Positions 55,152 to 64,000 of a stretch of DNA of 64,000 bases are shown in pieces. How positions within the stretch are numbered: position 1 is the stretch's first letter; each line of letters begins with the position of its first letter. The DNA lies in contig JAMYHX010000156.1 in NCBI GenBank assembly GCA_025529335.1, positions 1 through 64,000 on the forward strand. The letters are read 5' to 3'. The notes under the pieces are model-generated. The model was given only the letters and a program-made list of their open reading frames with translations. It was not told where the DNA came from and did no database searches. This stretch comes from Rhizopus sp. PT2906. Its lineage: Eukaryota > Mucoromycota > Mucoromycetes > Mucorales > Rhizopodaceae. Both the position numbers and the translations under genes were made by a program.

Positions 55152-57072
55152 TATTCACGTATATCCTCCATTGTTTCTTTTATCGTCTGTCGCATATTCT
55201 CTCATATTTAATAAAGTTCTTTCATCTATGGCAAAAACCAAGCAAGGTTTATAAGAGCCATTTTTAGTTAAATTATCTTTTTTTGAAATTGCATCATTCC
55301 TAATGCGTCTCTCTCTCTCTTTATCCTGGAATTGAATATCACATGTAATAAATCATGGTGTCATTCAGTTCAATGCCATCATAAAACTAACTGTAAATAT
55401 GATATCACCCCTCAAGGGTTTGTTTGCTAAAAGAAGACAAAAAAGGGCTTATCAAGAGGTTACAAGGTTAAATTAGATAAAACACTATTTTCGTCACACT
55501 CAAAAGTAGCTAAATTCTTTTTTTTTGTATGACTTTTATTATGTGGAGCAAAGAAGCGCGGGGAATATGTTTGATCTCAAATGAACGCAACCATCTTACA
55601 AAGATTAGTTCGTATAAGGCAAAGTCTCTTCTTGCTAGCTTTAAATCGGACACGATTTTTTTTTGACACAAAATGTAATCGGTGTATCACCTCGTAAAGA
55701 GTTTAAACAAGCATAACCCCCCATGATCGGTAAAACTAATGATGAAAAGCTTACTAAGAAGCTTTATACTTAATTTTTAGATAAGATCATGTGTGTATAT
55801 GTGAAGTAGTAAACAAGAGGGGGAGTAGTAAGACTTAGTCTAATACACACAGACCTTATACAGTAAAGTGCACTGCGGAGCTTATTGATACCAAAAGCTC
55901 TATACCTCTTTTTATGAGCGTGTGTATTTGTGCAAGGCGTAGTGTTTAGCATGTGTCAGGTAGGAAAAAGGACGGAGTCAAGTGCGGCTCTTAAAGATGT
56001 CCCAAGAGAAAGAGAGATGGGATTATTTGCTTGACTAATCGGTCACTCGACAGGCTAGAGTTTAACAAGATTAGCCTTAAAAAAACCACTTTTTTCTCTT
56101 TTCCATTTTGAAACAGATCTTCCCTGCGATCCTTCTTAAATAACCCTTAGTTTGTAAACTCACGACTTGAAGAGCCGTTAGTAAGGATGCTGCTGTAGTC
56201 TGATAATTCTTGTTTCTCAAGTCAACTGTAGAAATCTACATATGCACCTTGTTACAGTTTGATATGTCGTGATACGAGTCTAGTGAGCTTGTTATGCGCC
56301 ATAGCATCATGCATAAATATGGGAAAACTATCAACAATTGGATTCTCAAAAGTCCAAGAATGCATCTTGTAAACAGATATTTCTCCTAATGCAATCTTTG
56401 AAGGTTAAGTTTTTCGTAAAAAGGACATACTTAATGTCACCAAGGAACCTGTTTTTAGTAATGTATCTCTATTAGATAATAAGTAGCCTGATTTTTTTTC
56501 ATTGCATCTCATACCAATGTATTGAAGATAAGTTAGGTAATTACTTATTACTGTATAAAAGATGTAAGGGGCTTTCTTTATTTCTTTGGAAAATTAAATG
56601 CTCTAACTGAGAGTTCATAAAAAAAATGCCAAAAAAGGATAAAGAACCTAAATAGTAAATAAGAAGTACTTTGGAAGATTATGGATAAAGCCTTTAATGT
56701 TCTTTTGTATGTTAATGATCGAACTGTTCTCCAGTTCTTCCAAAATTTCATCTGGAAGGTTTGTAGGGTCATCACTTGATCTGTTAATGATGTGCTCAGC
56801 TTGTTCTCTTGTAAACAATTGCTCTGACTGATCATTAAACATATTACTAGCAAGATGCACGGCACGAAAAAGATGAAGAAAACAGTAGTAAGCAACCATT
56901 TTTATTATGTATTATCTGAAAATAAAGCATGATGTGAAAGAACTTTTACCACCTAATCCGAACCTGAAAGTGTGCCTTCCAATCATCAAATGAATATACG
57001 TTGAGACATTTTTTTACAGCTAAAATGTGTAGGACCTGTTCAAGATTTAGAGTGAGGTAAATGGACCTGCCC
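55152..57072. other. Intergenic region; one doubtful small ORF
   Basis: No clear gene. At 56648-56899 the minus strand has an ATG-started 83-codon frame (with LFTREQAEHIINRSSDDPTN) whose hydrophilic middle looks protein-like, but it has no recognisable domain and overlaps a longer frame. It may be an element fragment. The rest is AT-rich. Confidence 0.35.
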
Positions 57073-58716
57073 AACACTATATACACCAGAAAATAGGTTA
57101 ATGCTACAGATGATACCTCGTCGTGGTGCTATCTATGTTGTAACTATACAACTTCACACTATCAAAGTCTCTCTAGCCAACCTAACGCTTTCCAATGGGA
57201 ATAATATTTGATGTAATTACGCGTGTGTTCATGCATCTTTGTTGATCAACTGACGACATAATACATAATAAATAGCAACATTGCTTTTTTATCTCTTTTT
57301 CTTCTTTAAAAGAAAAACAAACCAAGATGGCCACTTTATAAATCTGTATTCCTGAGTAAGTTTAACGTAATAATACACATTGAAAAGTTTTGTTGACGGC
57401 ATCACATGTAGTAAGCAATTCAAACTGATATATGCTTCAATTGTTCTCCTCCACCGCCAGGGGATTTGTCATCTTTGTTTGCTATATCTCCGTATGGCAA
57501 ACTTCTCTGTCAACGAAAATACACTATGCTATCGAATGAATTATGCAATCTTGCAAATCATGATTGGCGATTTCATCCACAGGCCAAGTATTACGTTGCA
57601 CGGCTTTTTGCTGAGGCCATCCTGTTTCGTACTGATAACCATCAAGCCATCATTATCAATACAATTGAAGCGTATGGACGCGGAAAAACTGTAGATATTT
57701 ATAAAGAAATCTTTGGTATGTGGAAAGGCACTGCAGTTGAAACATCCCTGCCTCCAGCATTCAGCATCAGGTACCAGATGTATGGCCAACGACTCTCAAC
57801 ACTAGTGACGGAAAGAAGCTTCTCATCGGAACACAATCATGTAACCTGCTTGTAACGTCATCCTTGCGACTGGATAAGGTTGATGATCCTTGTGTTGGGG
57901 CAACAACGGTGAATTTCGACCTACAAAACAATTCGTATCCTCTTGCATGCGGAAAGCGTCACTAAAAGCCTTGCATTAGAGAATGAACCAGCCACAAAGT
58001 GTATCTACAAGCATAGCCATTTTGTTGTACTCCTCCTTGACAAACGCAAATAAAAGTGTCCAAAAGAAATTAGACTGAAGATAAGCTTATGTTAATATTG
58101 TTATGTAATGGTTTATAAGACACAAGACAAAGACAAAAGAAGTACTCTTTGAGACTAATCTTTATTCTGAGATAAAGACAGAAGGAATACAGTGTTTTTA
58201 AAAATTAATGTCGCGCCAAGATGTCGCATTCCTGTATATTTTGTATTGTAAAAATTCAATTTTTGCGACATTACTTTCTGGAAATACTGTATGCAATTAA
58301 ATAAAGGATCTACTATTTATAGTTGCTATCAAATGGCCGATAAGCCACTATTCTAAGCGTGGATTATAATTACTGAGGATATAATTAACTAACGGTTCCT
58401 GAGTTCATAAAGAAAACTTTTAACTCGTTCCGGACACTGACCTTATTGTTCATTCCATGATTCGGGTTATGACACTGCTTTTATAATAAGAAGGATTATC
58501 TTTTAAAGAAGTAATGGTTACATTCAAAGGAGATATTCAATTTAATTTGACTTGCCACTAAAAGTGTGTACACGTAATCTTATAATGTATGAATTCACAC
58601 TATTCATACTGATTACAGCTGTTTATCTCAATGTCAGTCATAAGCAGACATTGTTCTACGACAAAAATAGCCCTTTCATTCTTTCTTCTAATTAATATAC
58701 ACCGCATGTAGTGTTT
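57073..58716. mobile_element. Probable larger relative of the 8.3-kb MITE
   Basis: The left edge AACACTATATACACCAGAAA (57073-57092) is like the MITE end, and the first 340 bp or so parallel the MITE interior with many substitutions and small gaps. A candidate right edge GCATGTAGTGTTT (58704-58716) matches the MITE right end over 13 bases. Inside is a 129-codon plus frame (57466-57855). No intact transposase and no target duplication were seen, so the right limit is uncertain. Confidence 0.45.
57466..57855 (+). pseudogene. ORF related to the fragment at 12.6 kb
   Basis: A 129-codon ATG-started frame (MSSLFAISPYGKLLCQ onward) that aligns in its middle with the minus-strand fragment at 12595-12819 (NHDWRFHPQAKYYVARLFAE against NKDWAFFPQLRYAVSQLLAV). 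It ends SSEHNHVTCL. The family is unknown. It is probably a remnant of a longer multicopy element gene because it lies between likely element ends and has no clear upstream exon. Confidence 0.4.
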
Positions 58717-60283
58717 GCAGCGTATTTCTTGATTTAAAATGTGAGCCCATAAGCATAGATTAATTATTATCTTTAACGATCAACGTCGTATCCACCGTCT
58801 TCTTCTGAGCCTGATCAAGATGTGCGCATTCTCTGTTGATCCAATTTGCTCAATGTCAATATGTCATGCAACAATGCATCAACAAATCTATTCGATATTT
58901 TTCTTGGAGCAAATGCGATCCTTGGTCTTGTTTTAGCATACTATGTATGAGGATACTATAGAGATATTCGATCTAACATGATGTATAGAGATTTTATAGA
59001 AGCTGTAGAGGTACTGTATTTTTATTAATTATTGACATTAATTTTATAAAATGTTGTCATAAAATAAAAAAATTATTTGCGTAAAAAGACGACAAAGAAA
59101 AATATGTTTGAATAAAACGACATCATGTCAAAAGAGAGAGAGAGAGAGAGATGATGATTATATGTAGAAAAAGAGAGAAAAAGTATGTTAGTATTAGAGC
59201 ACATATCCTAATATTAGTTTTACTTACCGCCAAGGTGCATTCTGGGGAGGGTAGCGATAACTACCCAGGATTGTTTAAACAAAAAAAAAATGGAACGGAG
59301 GACAGAGAGAACCCAGAGCACAAGAAGAGGCAATTGGGAGAACGTTCCAGATATACACGCCAGAGAGCAAAGAAATCGTATCAAACGAGAGCAATCTGCC
59401 TCGTAACCATTCAAGAATATGCATTGCCAGATATGACTACATGTTCTTCTGATTTCATGGAAAGACCGAATAAAGAATTTAAACTTTTACAAAGAGACTA
59501 AAGAGGGCTATTTCTAATATTAAGTTAATTTCAACTCCAAGACAGCCCACCTGTTAATATTACGAAAATATTCTTGGCGACGACGAATTTACATTTCATG
59601 CAACATGAATTTTGTCCTCACCATGGGTGTATTTATTTTCGATCATAGGCGAATTTACTTTCCGGAAAGAGTGTATACCTTCTTGTTAACCTCATTTTCT
59701 CTCGTTTGCATCCTTTCAATGTTGGGAGTTGACACTCTATCACACTCGCCGCATGTTGATGGGAAAATGGGGAAGAGATTGGTGATATAATAGTATTATA
59801 CGTGTTCTTTTTTTTCATAATAATCTTATCCTCAGCGCCTTGGTCTATAAGAGAGTAAAATTCACACAAACATAATGCCAAAAGGTAGAAAATGAGCTAG
59901 TATTTGGTGTTTTGTATTGTGGGTTTCATGTAGCAAGAAGGAAGGCGGATAAATCAACGCCTTGGTTGATAAATATTTAGCCATCAATTTGAATAGGAGT
60001 TTTCTTATAGATGAGAAAGAGAATAAAGAAAAGAGAACGTGCAAAGAATGAAATGTGGAGCCCCAAAGAGTACCAAAATGAGTAAAGTACGCTTTTTCTG
60101 ATATTGAATCTGTTTGTACAATGTTTAACTTTTTACATGAAGGTTTTTATTTTTACATACATCAAAAACGTGCAAGAGATTAACAATGATTAGAAAAAAA
60201 AGAAAGGGCGACTAAAAATACAAATGAATTATAATAAAGTGTAAAGATATGTAAAAATAATAGTAAAATGAGTATGATATCCT
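58717..60283. other. Gene-poor region with dispersed repeat copy B
   Basis: At 59151-59501 a 116-codon ATG-started frame has a hydrophobic stretch near its start (HILILVLLTAKVHSG) and then a charged sequence; it may be chance. The segment 59553-59677 is the second copy of the repeat near 33 kb. The 3' region of the sugar transporter gene occupies the right end. Confidence 0.4.
59553..59677 (+). repeat. Dispersed repeat, copy B (partner at 32901-33025)
   Basis: Inverse orientation to copy A. Differences are mostly transitions, plus one base fewer in a TTGGG/TGGG run, which would break the reading frame that is open in copy A. Confidence 0.65.
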
Positions 60284-61854
60284 TTATGCTTTGGGAGTCT
60301 TCTTGAGAGCTTCTTGGATGTTGATGCCATACCAACCATATTGACGGCCAAGTTCATCAATGGTCTTTTGCTTGGTTTCAATAATAAAGATAAAGATGAA
60401 AACAAAAGCAACCAGGGAAAGACCGGCAAAGATCAAGAAAGCATAAGGACCACATGCACTAAGTAAGGTGGGGAAGATGAGACCGATGATGAAGTTACAG
60501 AGCCAGTTAATGGCCAAACAGGCACCAGAAGCAGCACCAACGGCGTAGGTAGGGAAAGATTCGGCAAGGATGACGAAAGGAACCATACCGAAACCGATAG
60601 CGAAGAAGGCGACGTAAAGCATGATACAGACGACTTGAAGAGGAGCAACGTTGTACTTCATACCAATAGTCATCACAACTTGCCAGATACACATACCAGC
60701 AGTAGAAATAAGCAAAAGTGTCTTACGACCCAAGCGATCAATAAGGGCAAGACCAACAAAGGTGATAGCAACGTTCAAAGCACCAACACCAATAGTGACA
60801 TACTTGGCATTGTCACCGAAGGAAGCTTCAAAGATAGTAGTAGAGTAGTACATGATGGCGTTGATACCAGTCAATTGAGAAAGAGCATGAACAACAAAGA
60901 TCTTGATAGCGAGCAAGGCCAAGACGGGAATAGAGGCAATTTGGATTATATTGAGTTGAGCTTCAGATTCAAAGGCGGCGTCCTTGGCAACGGAGTCATC
61001 GAAACCGGCGGCAGAGTCCTTGTCAGATTCAGGAGCAGGCTTGATTTCTTCACCCTTCTTAGTAAGACCGAGAAGCATATCAGTGAATTCAGCTTCGATA
61101 TCACCGTTACGAAGTCTCAAGAACTCGACACGAGCTTCATCAATTCTGTTTTCACCAATTAACCAACGAGGAGATCTAGCACAGAAGGGAAGAAGGACCA
61201 TTTGGATGATGGCGGGAACAACAGTAATCATGACAGCAATACGCCATCCGACAGCAGAGTTCAAACCAAGGGTGATAATTTCAATAAGCAGAATACCGAG
61301 AGTAGTGAAAAGTTGAAGAATGGCGGTAAGAGCACCACGGTACTTTGGAGGGGAGATTTCAGAGACATAGATACCAACAACGCAGGTCATGAAACCAGAA
61401 GCAATACCAACAAAGATACGGCCGATAGCAAATTGAGCAGAGGTAGTGGCAGTAGAAAGTAAGATAGCACCAATGAAGAAAGAAGTGTTCATGATAAGCA
61501 TGGAATCACGACGACCAAATCTCTTGGCCATGTAACTGTTAGCCATAGCACCGATGAGACCACCGACGGCAAACATACCAGTGGCAACACCCCTAATGAT
61601 AAAGAGTAAGTACAAGATAAATTGAATATATGATGGTATATTTACCAAATCCAATCACTCATTGGAAGACACTGAGGCAAAGGGGAGTTTGGATAGTAAG
61701 TGACTACACCAGGTGCTACACCAGGACAGTTTCTAACAGCACCTCCGGGAATATTCAATGAAGAAGTGTTGAAACCAGAGTTGAAAGCACCCAATGACGC
61801 GATCATTGCGCAAAAGACCACAAAGGGCCTCAGAGAAGCGTTCCTTGAATCCAT
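60284..61854 (-). CDS. GLUT-like sugar transporter (MFS)
   Basis: Imports a hexose or similar sugar through a membrane by facilitated transport or proton symport. Two exons, 61646-61854 and 60284-61592, give 505 aa with about twelve membrane helices. Signatures: FGRRDS after helix 2, RSPRWLI in the central loop (usual form PESPRWL), LSQLTGINAIMYYS in helix 7, DRLGRKTLL after helix 8, GFGMVPFVILAESFP in helix 10, and IETKQKT near the C-terminus (usual form PETKG). The first helix (FNSGFNTSSLNIPGG) resembles animal GLUT proteins more than yeast Hxt. The codon bias is strong, suggesting high expression. The substrate cannot be read from the sequence. Confidence 0.9.
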
Positions 61855-64000
61855 ATTAAAGATTAAAAAAGATATTAAAAAAGATCAAATAATGACTGGA
61901 GAAAACGGGGATCAGTTGAACTCGCTGCCATTTTTATATGTTTTCACAAAAAAAAACCAATGTCCAACCATATTATTCCGAGTTATTCAGCAGTCGATCT
62001 GAGCTTCAATCCGTGTTCCTGTAACCTCTCTTGCCTTTCCATAGCAACGAATTACACAAACTTACACTTCTTCATTGTAAATATGCTCATTGTACATTCG
62101 CATAAACAAAACATTTTTCAATGTCATTCATTGTCCTTTTTTTCCACTATTACTTCTTCTTGGCAAAGTACAATAAAATCAATCACCGCAAACAAAACAA
62201 ACTGCTGCACCTCTCCTCACCAATGAAAAGTAGGTAACCAAAATCTCATGATTTCCTTTTTGAGAGACAACCCTTTTTTATGAATAGTGGTCATACTTTT
62301 TTTTTCCTTCTCGAAAATCGATCCCTGCTACGAGATTTTCGGATGTGTATCGCCGTTAGAACAATGAATTGGATTATAGAGTATTGAATATATTGGGTTA
62401 CAATATTTGGTTCAAATGTTCATATGAGAATAATACAAATGCATAGAACTCTGCACTCTGTGCATCATTTGAAAAAAGAAAAAACTTGTCTGGATTGTGT
62501 AACTGGAGTATAAATACCAATATATTAATCTGGGGCGGGAAAATCACGAATAAACAAGTAAAAATGCTGGAAGGGATCGGTTGACAGCTCCCGAAGATGT
62601 CCGACCTAGACAACGTGGTTCACGAGTTGCAAGTTACAGAAAGGTAACATTCAAGTAGAGTAATAAAATAGTCTAATATTCAAGTAAACCAACAGGGAAC
62701 AATAATACTCAATAAAAATTGTTTTTACTGGGGTTTGATGACAACGCGTGTGGTATTACGTAAAACTCGACAAAGGGTAATTTCTATTTCCAGTTGAAAA
62801 AAGAAGTCCCTGAAAAATTTTTCTTATTGGGTCGGCTTTAACCGTTTTCCCCAAGGGCGAACAGGCTATCATTCGGTGTTTTTTTTTACTACTTGATGAG
62901 AAAGTAATATAGGACATAGCCTTTACAAGCGAATCAAATAACATCCTTATCTGCTATTCAAAAAAAAGATGTACACAGTGGGACCACTTTAGAGCTGAAT
63001 TGTGAGCGTTTCAGATCGGTCTTTAATTGGAATATTCTTCTTTTGAACATTCTGTCCTAGGGTAGAGCAATAATCACCAGACAGCCAAAGGATTAAATAA
63101 GGTTGGAGTCCTATACCCATCCAATCATCTTTATGTTATCCAAAAGAGTTCCCGACTTTACTCTTTATCCTCAAGTGGCTGGGCCTATTCTTCTTCCGAG
63201 GAAGAATGGTTATTGCTACGCAAAAAAAGTATCATGTACAAAAAGAAAACTTTAGAGAAAGTTTGTTACCATGGGAAAAAGAGGGATGCAAAGGATAAAT
63301 ATAAAGTTTATTTTATTTATTTGGACTCGCATAAAACAATGAGGTTTGCCTGGTGTAACTGATAGCGGATATTATTTTATAAACTAAACCAGCAATAACA
63401 GCAAATGATAGACGACGCTATAGCTTTTAGCGCCATTGATGGTTGATCTGTGCGCAAGTAGACTAAAAGTGAACTAAAAAAGCTTAATTTGGTCTTAAGC
63501 CGATATAAGCTTTACTTTCTGACGATTCCCCTTCTTTCACGCCTTATACAGTTTTTGCCCGATTTTTTCCAAGGTAGAAATCACAAAACATTCCCTTCAT
63601 GTGTTCCGCTCCTTTTTTTCTGTAAGCAGAAAAAAAAAGAAAGACTAGGCCATAGTAGAGTTCTTTTTCCTTGATTCGCCCAGCCACGTATTTTTCATTC
63701 AGACATTGATTCAATGTAAGAATGCCCAGCTGTGCTCTTTTATTATTCTTTGTCTCCAATGAAGAATAGTGAAAGCATGTTTAGAACACAAAACTTTAAA
63801 CTGGCTAAATTGTTTATTGCATGGTATATCAAAGATTGTCTCTATGCATTGTATCTGCTGCAGCTGTAGTTTACATGTGCTGAATGTAGTTAAGATTAGT
63901 CATCATTCACCAAACTCTCACACTTGCGACTTCCAAGTATAAATCAAGATAAACCACATTGCAACCGGTAAGGTCATTGCCTTATATCAAGCATCCGTCT
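61855..64000. other. Intergenic region, nothing recognised
   Basis: The transporter promoter is presumably in the first few hundred bases. No open frame with protein-like composition and no RNA gene was found to the window end. Confidence 0.45.

Noticed and set aside
59151..59501. 116-codon frame with a possible signal peptide
   Set aside because: The hydrophobic stretch is short and preceded by many charged residues, and the rest is low in protein-like pattern. Kept only as a remark.
60635..61162. 175-codon plus frame opposite the sugar transporter
   Set aside because: Antisense shadow of a strongly codon-biased gene; biased codons open antisense frames. The same applies to the antisense frames over the ADP/ATP carrier and FET3.
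1..64000. tRNA, rRNA, CRISPR array, telomere or phage genes
   Set aside because: Looked for by eye on both strands; no cloverleaf-like box pairs, spaced identical repeats, telomeric repeat runs or phage hallmark proteins were found. A covariance search would be decisive for RNA genes.

Overview
This 64 kb window is chromosomal DNA from a filamentous fungus, most likely an early-diverging one of the order Mucorales (Mucoromycota). The reasons are AT-rich, homopolymer-rich intergenic DNA, many short GT-AG introns (about 45-85 nt), pyrimidine-rich leaders before start codons, CAA/CAG and AAC/AAT codon runs in regulatory genes, and remnants of multicopy coding repeats of the kind common in mucoralean genomes. 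The order-level assignment is inference. No rRNA, tRNA, CRISPR array, plasmid or phage feature was recognised.

Layout. 1-2.2 kb: AT-rich, no gene. 2.2-3.1 kb: Ser-rich protein (-). 5.6-8.0 kb: divergent pair TMA16 (-) and a lysophospholipid acyltransferase (+). 8.06-10.18 kb: decayed DNA transposon with terminal inverted repeats, TA target duplication, a relic of a TnpB/Fanzor-like nuclease and a nested MITE. 10.3-11.4 kb: RTT106-type histone chaperone. 11.5-13 kb: degenerate mobile-element coding pieces. 13.1-16.3 kb: BRE1 H2B ubiquitin ligase. 17.8-18.8 kb: ADP/ATP carrier. 18.8-23.8 kb: gene-poor, with a frame-broken secreted-protein ORF and a cluster of iron-GATA-type sites. 23.8-27.4 kb: divergent FTR1/FET3 pair. 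29.3-30.7 kb: hexokinase. 30.9-32.8 kb: WD40 protein of the WDR44 type. 33.3-36.0 kb: FUN30/SMARCAD1 remodeller. 36.0-38.9 kb: hybrid histidine kinase. 39.2-40.1 kb: RRT8/EI24-like membrane protein. 40.8-45.2 kb: one long gene model joining a bromodomain-like module, a repeat-rich linker and a protein kinase domain. 45.3-46.2 kb: SFT2. 46.3-47.9 kb: mitotic B-type cyclin. 48.9-50.3 kb: Gln-rich protein of unknown role. 50.5-52.1 kb: SNF5/SMARCB1. 53.5-55.2 kb: PKA catalytic subunit. 55-60 kb: gene-poor, with a second mobile-element relic. 60.3-61.9 kb: GLUT-like sugar transporter. 62-64 kb: no gene seen.

Functional links. FTR1 and FET3 share a 426-bp promoter and should form the high-affinity reductive iron-uptake complex. 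The promoter holds three exact matches to the fungal iron-GATA consensus ATCWGATAA, and four more lie downstream of FTR1. Several chromatin genes (RTT106, BRE1, FUN30, SNF5 and the bromodomain-kinase gene) lie in the window, but nothing shows that they are co-regulated. Hexokinase, sugar transporter and PKA are individually linked to carbon metabolism but far apart.

Exon models were built by hand from splice consensus and reading-frame continuity. In every multi-exon model with a resolved start, the coding lengths sum to a whole number of codons.
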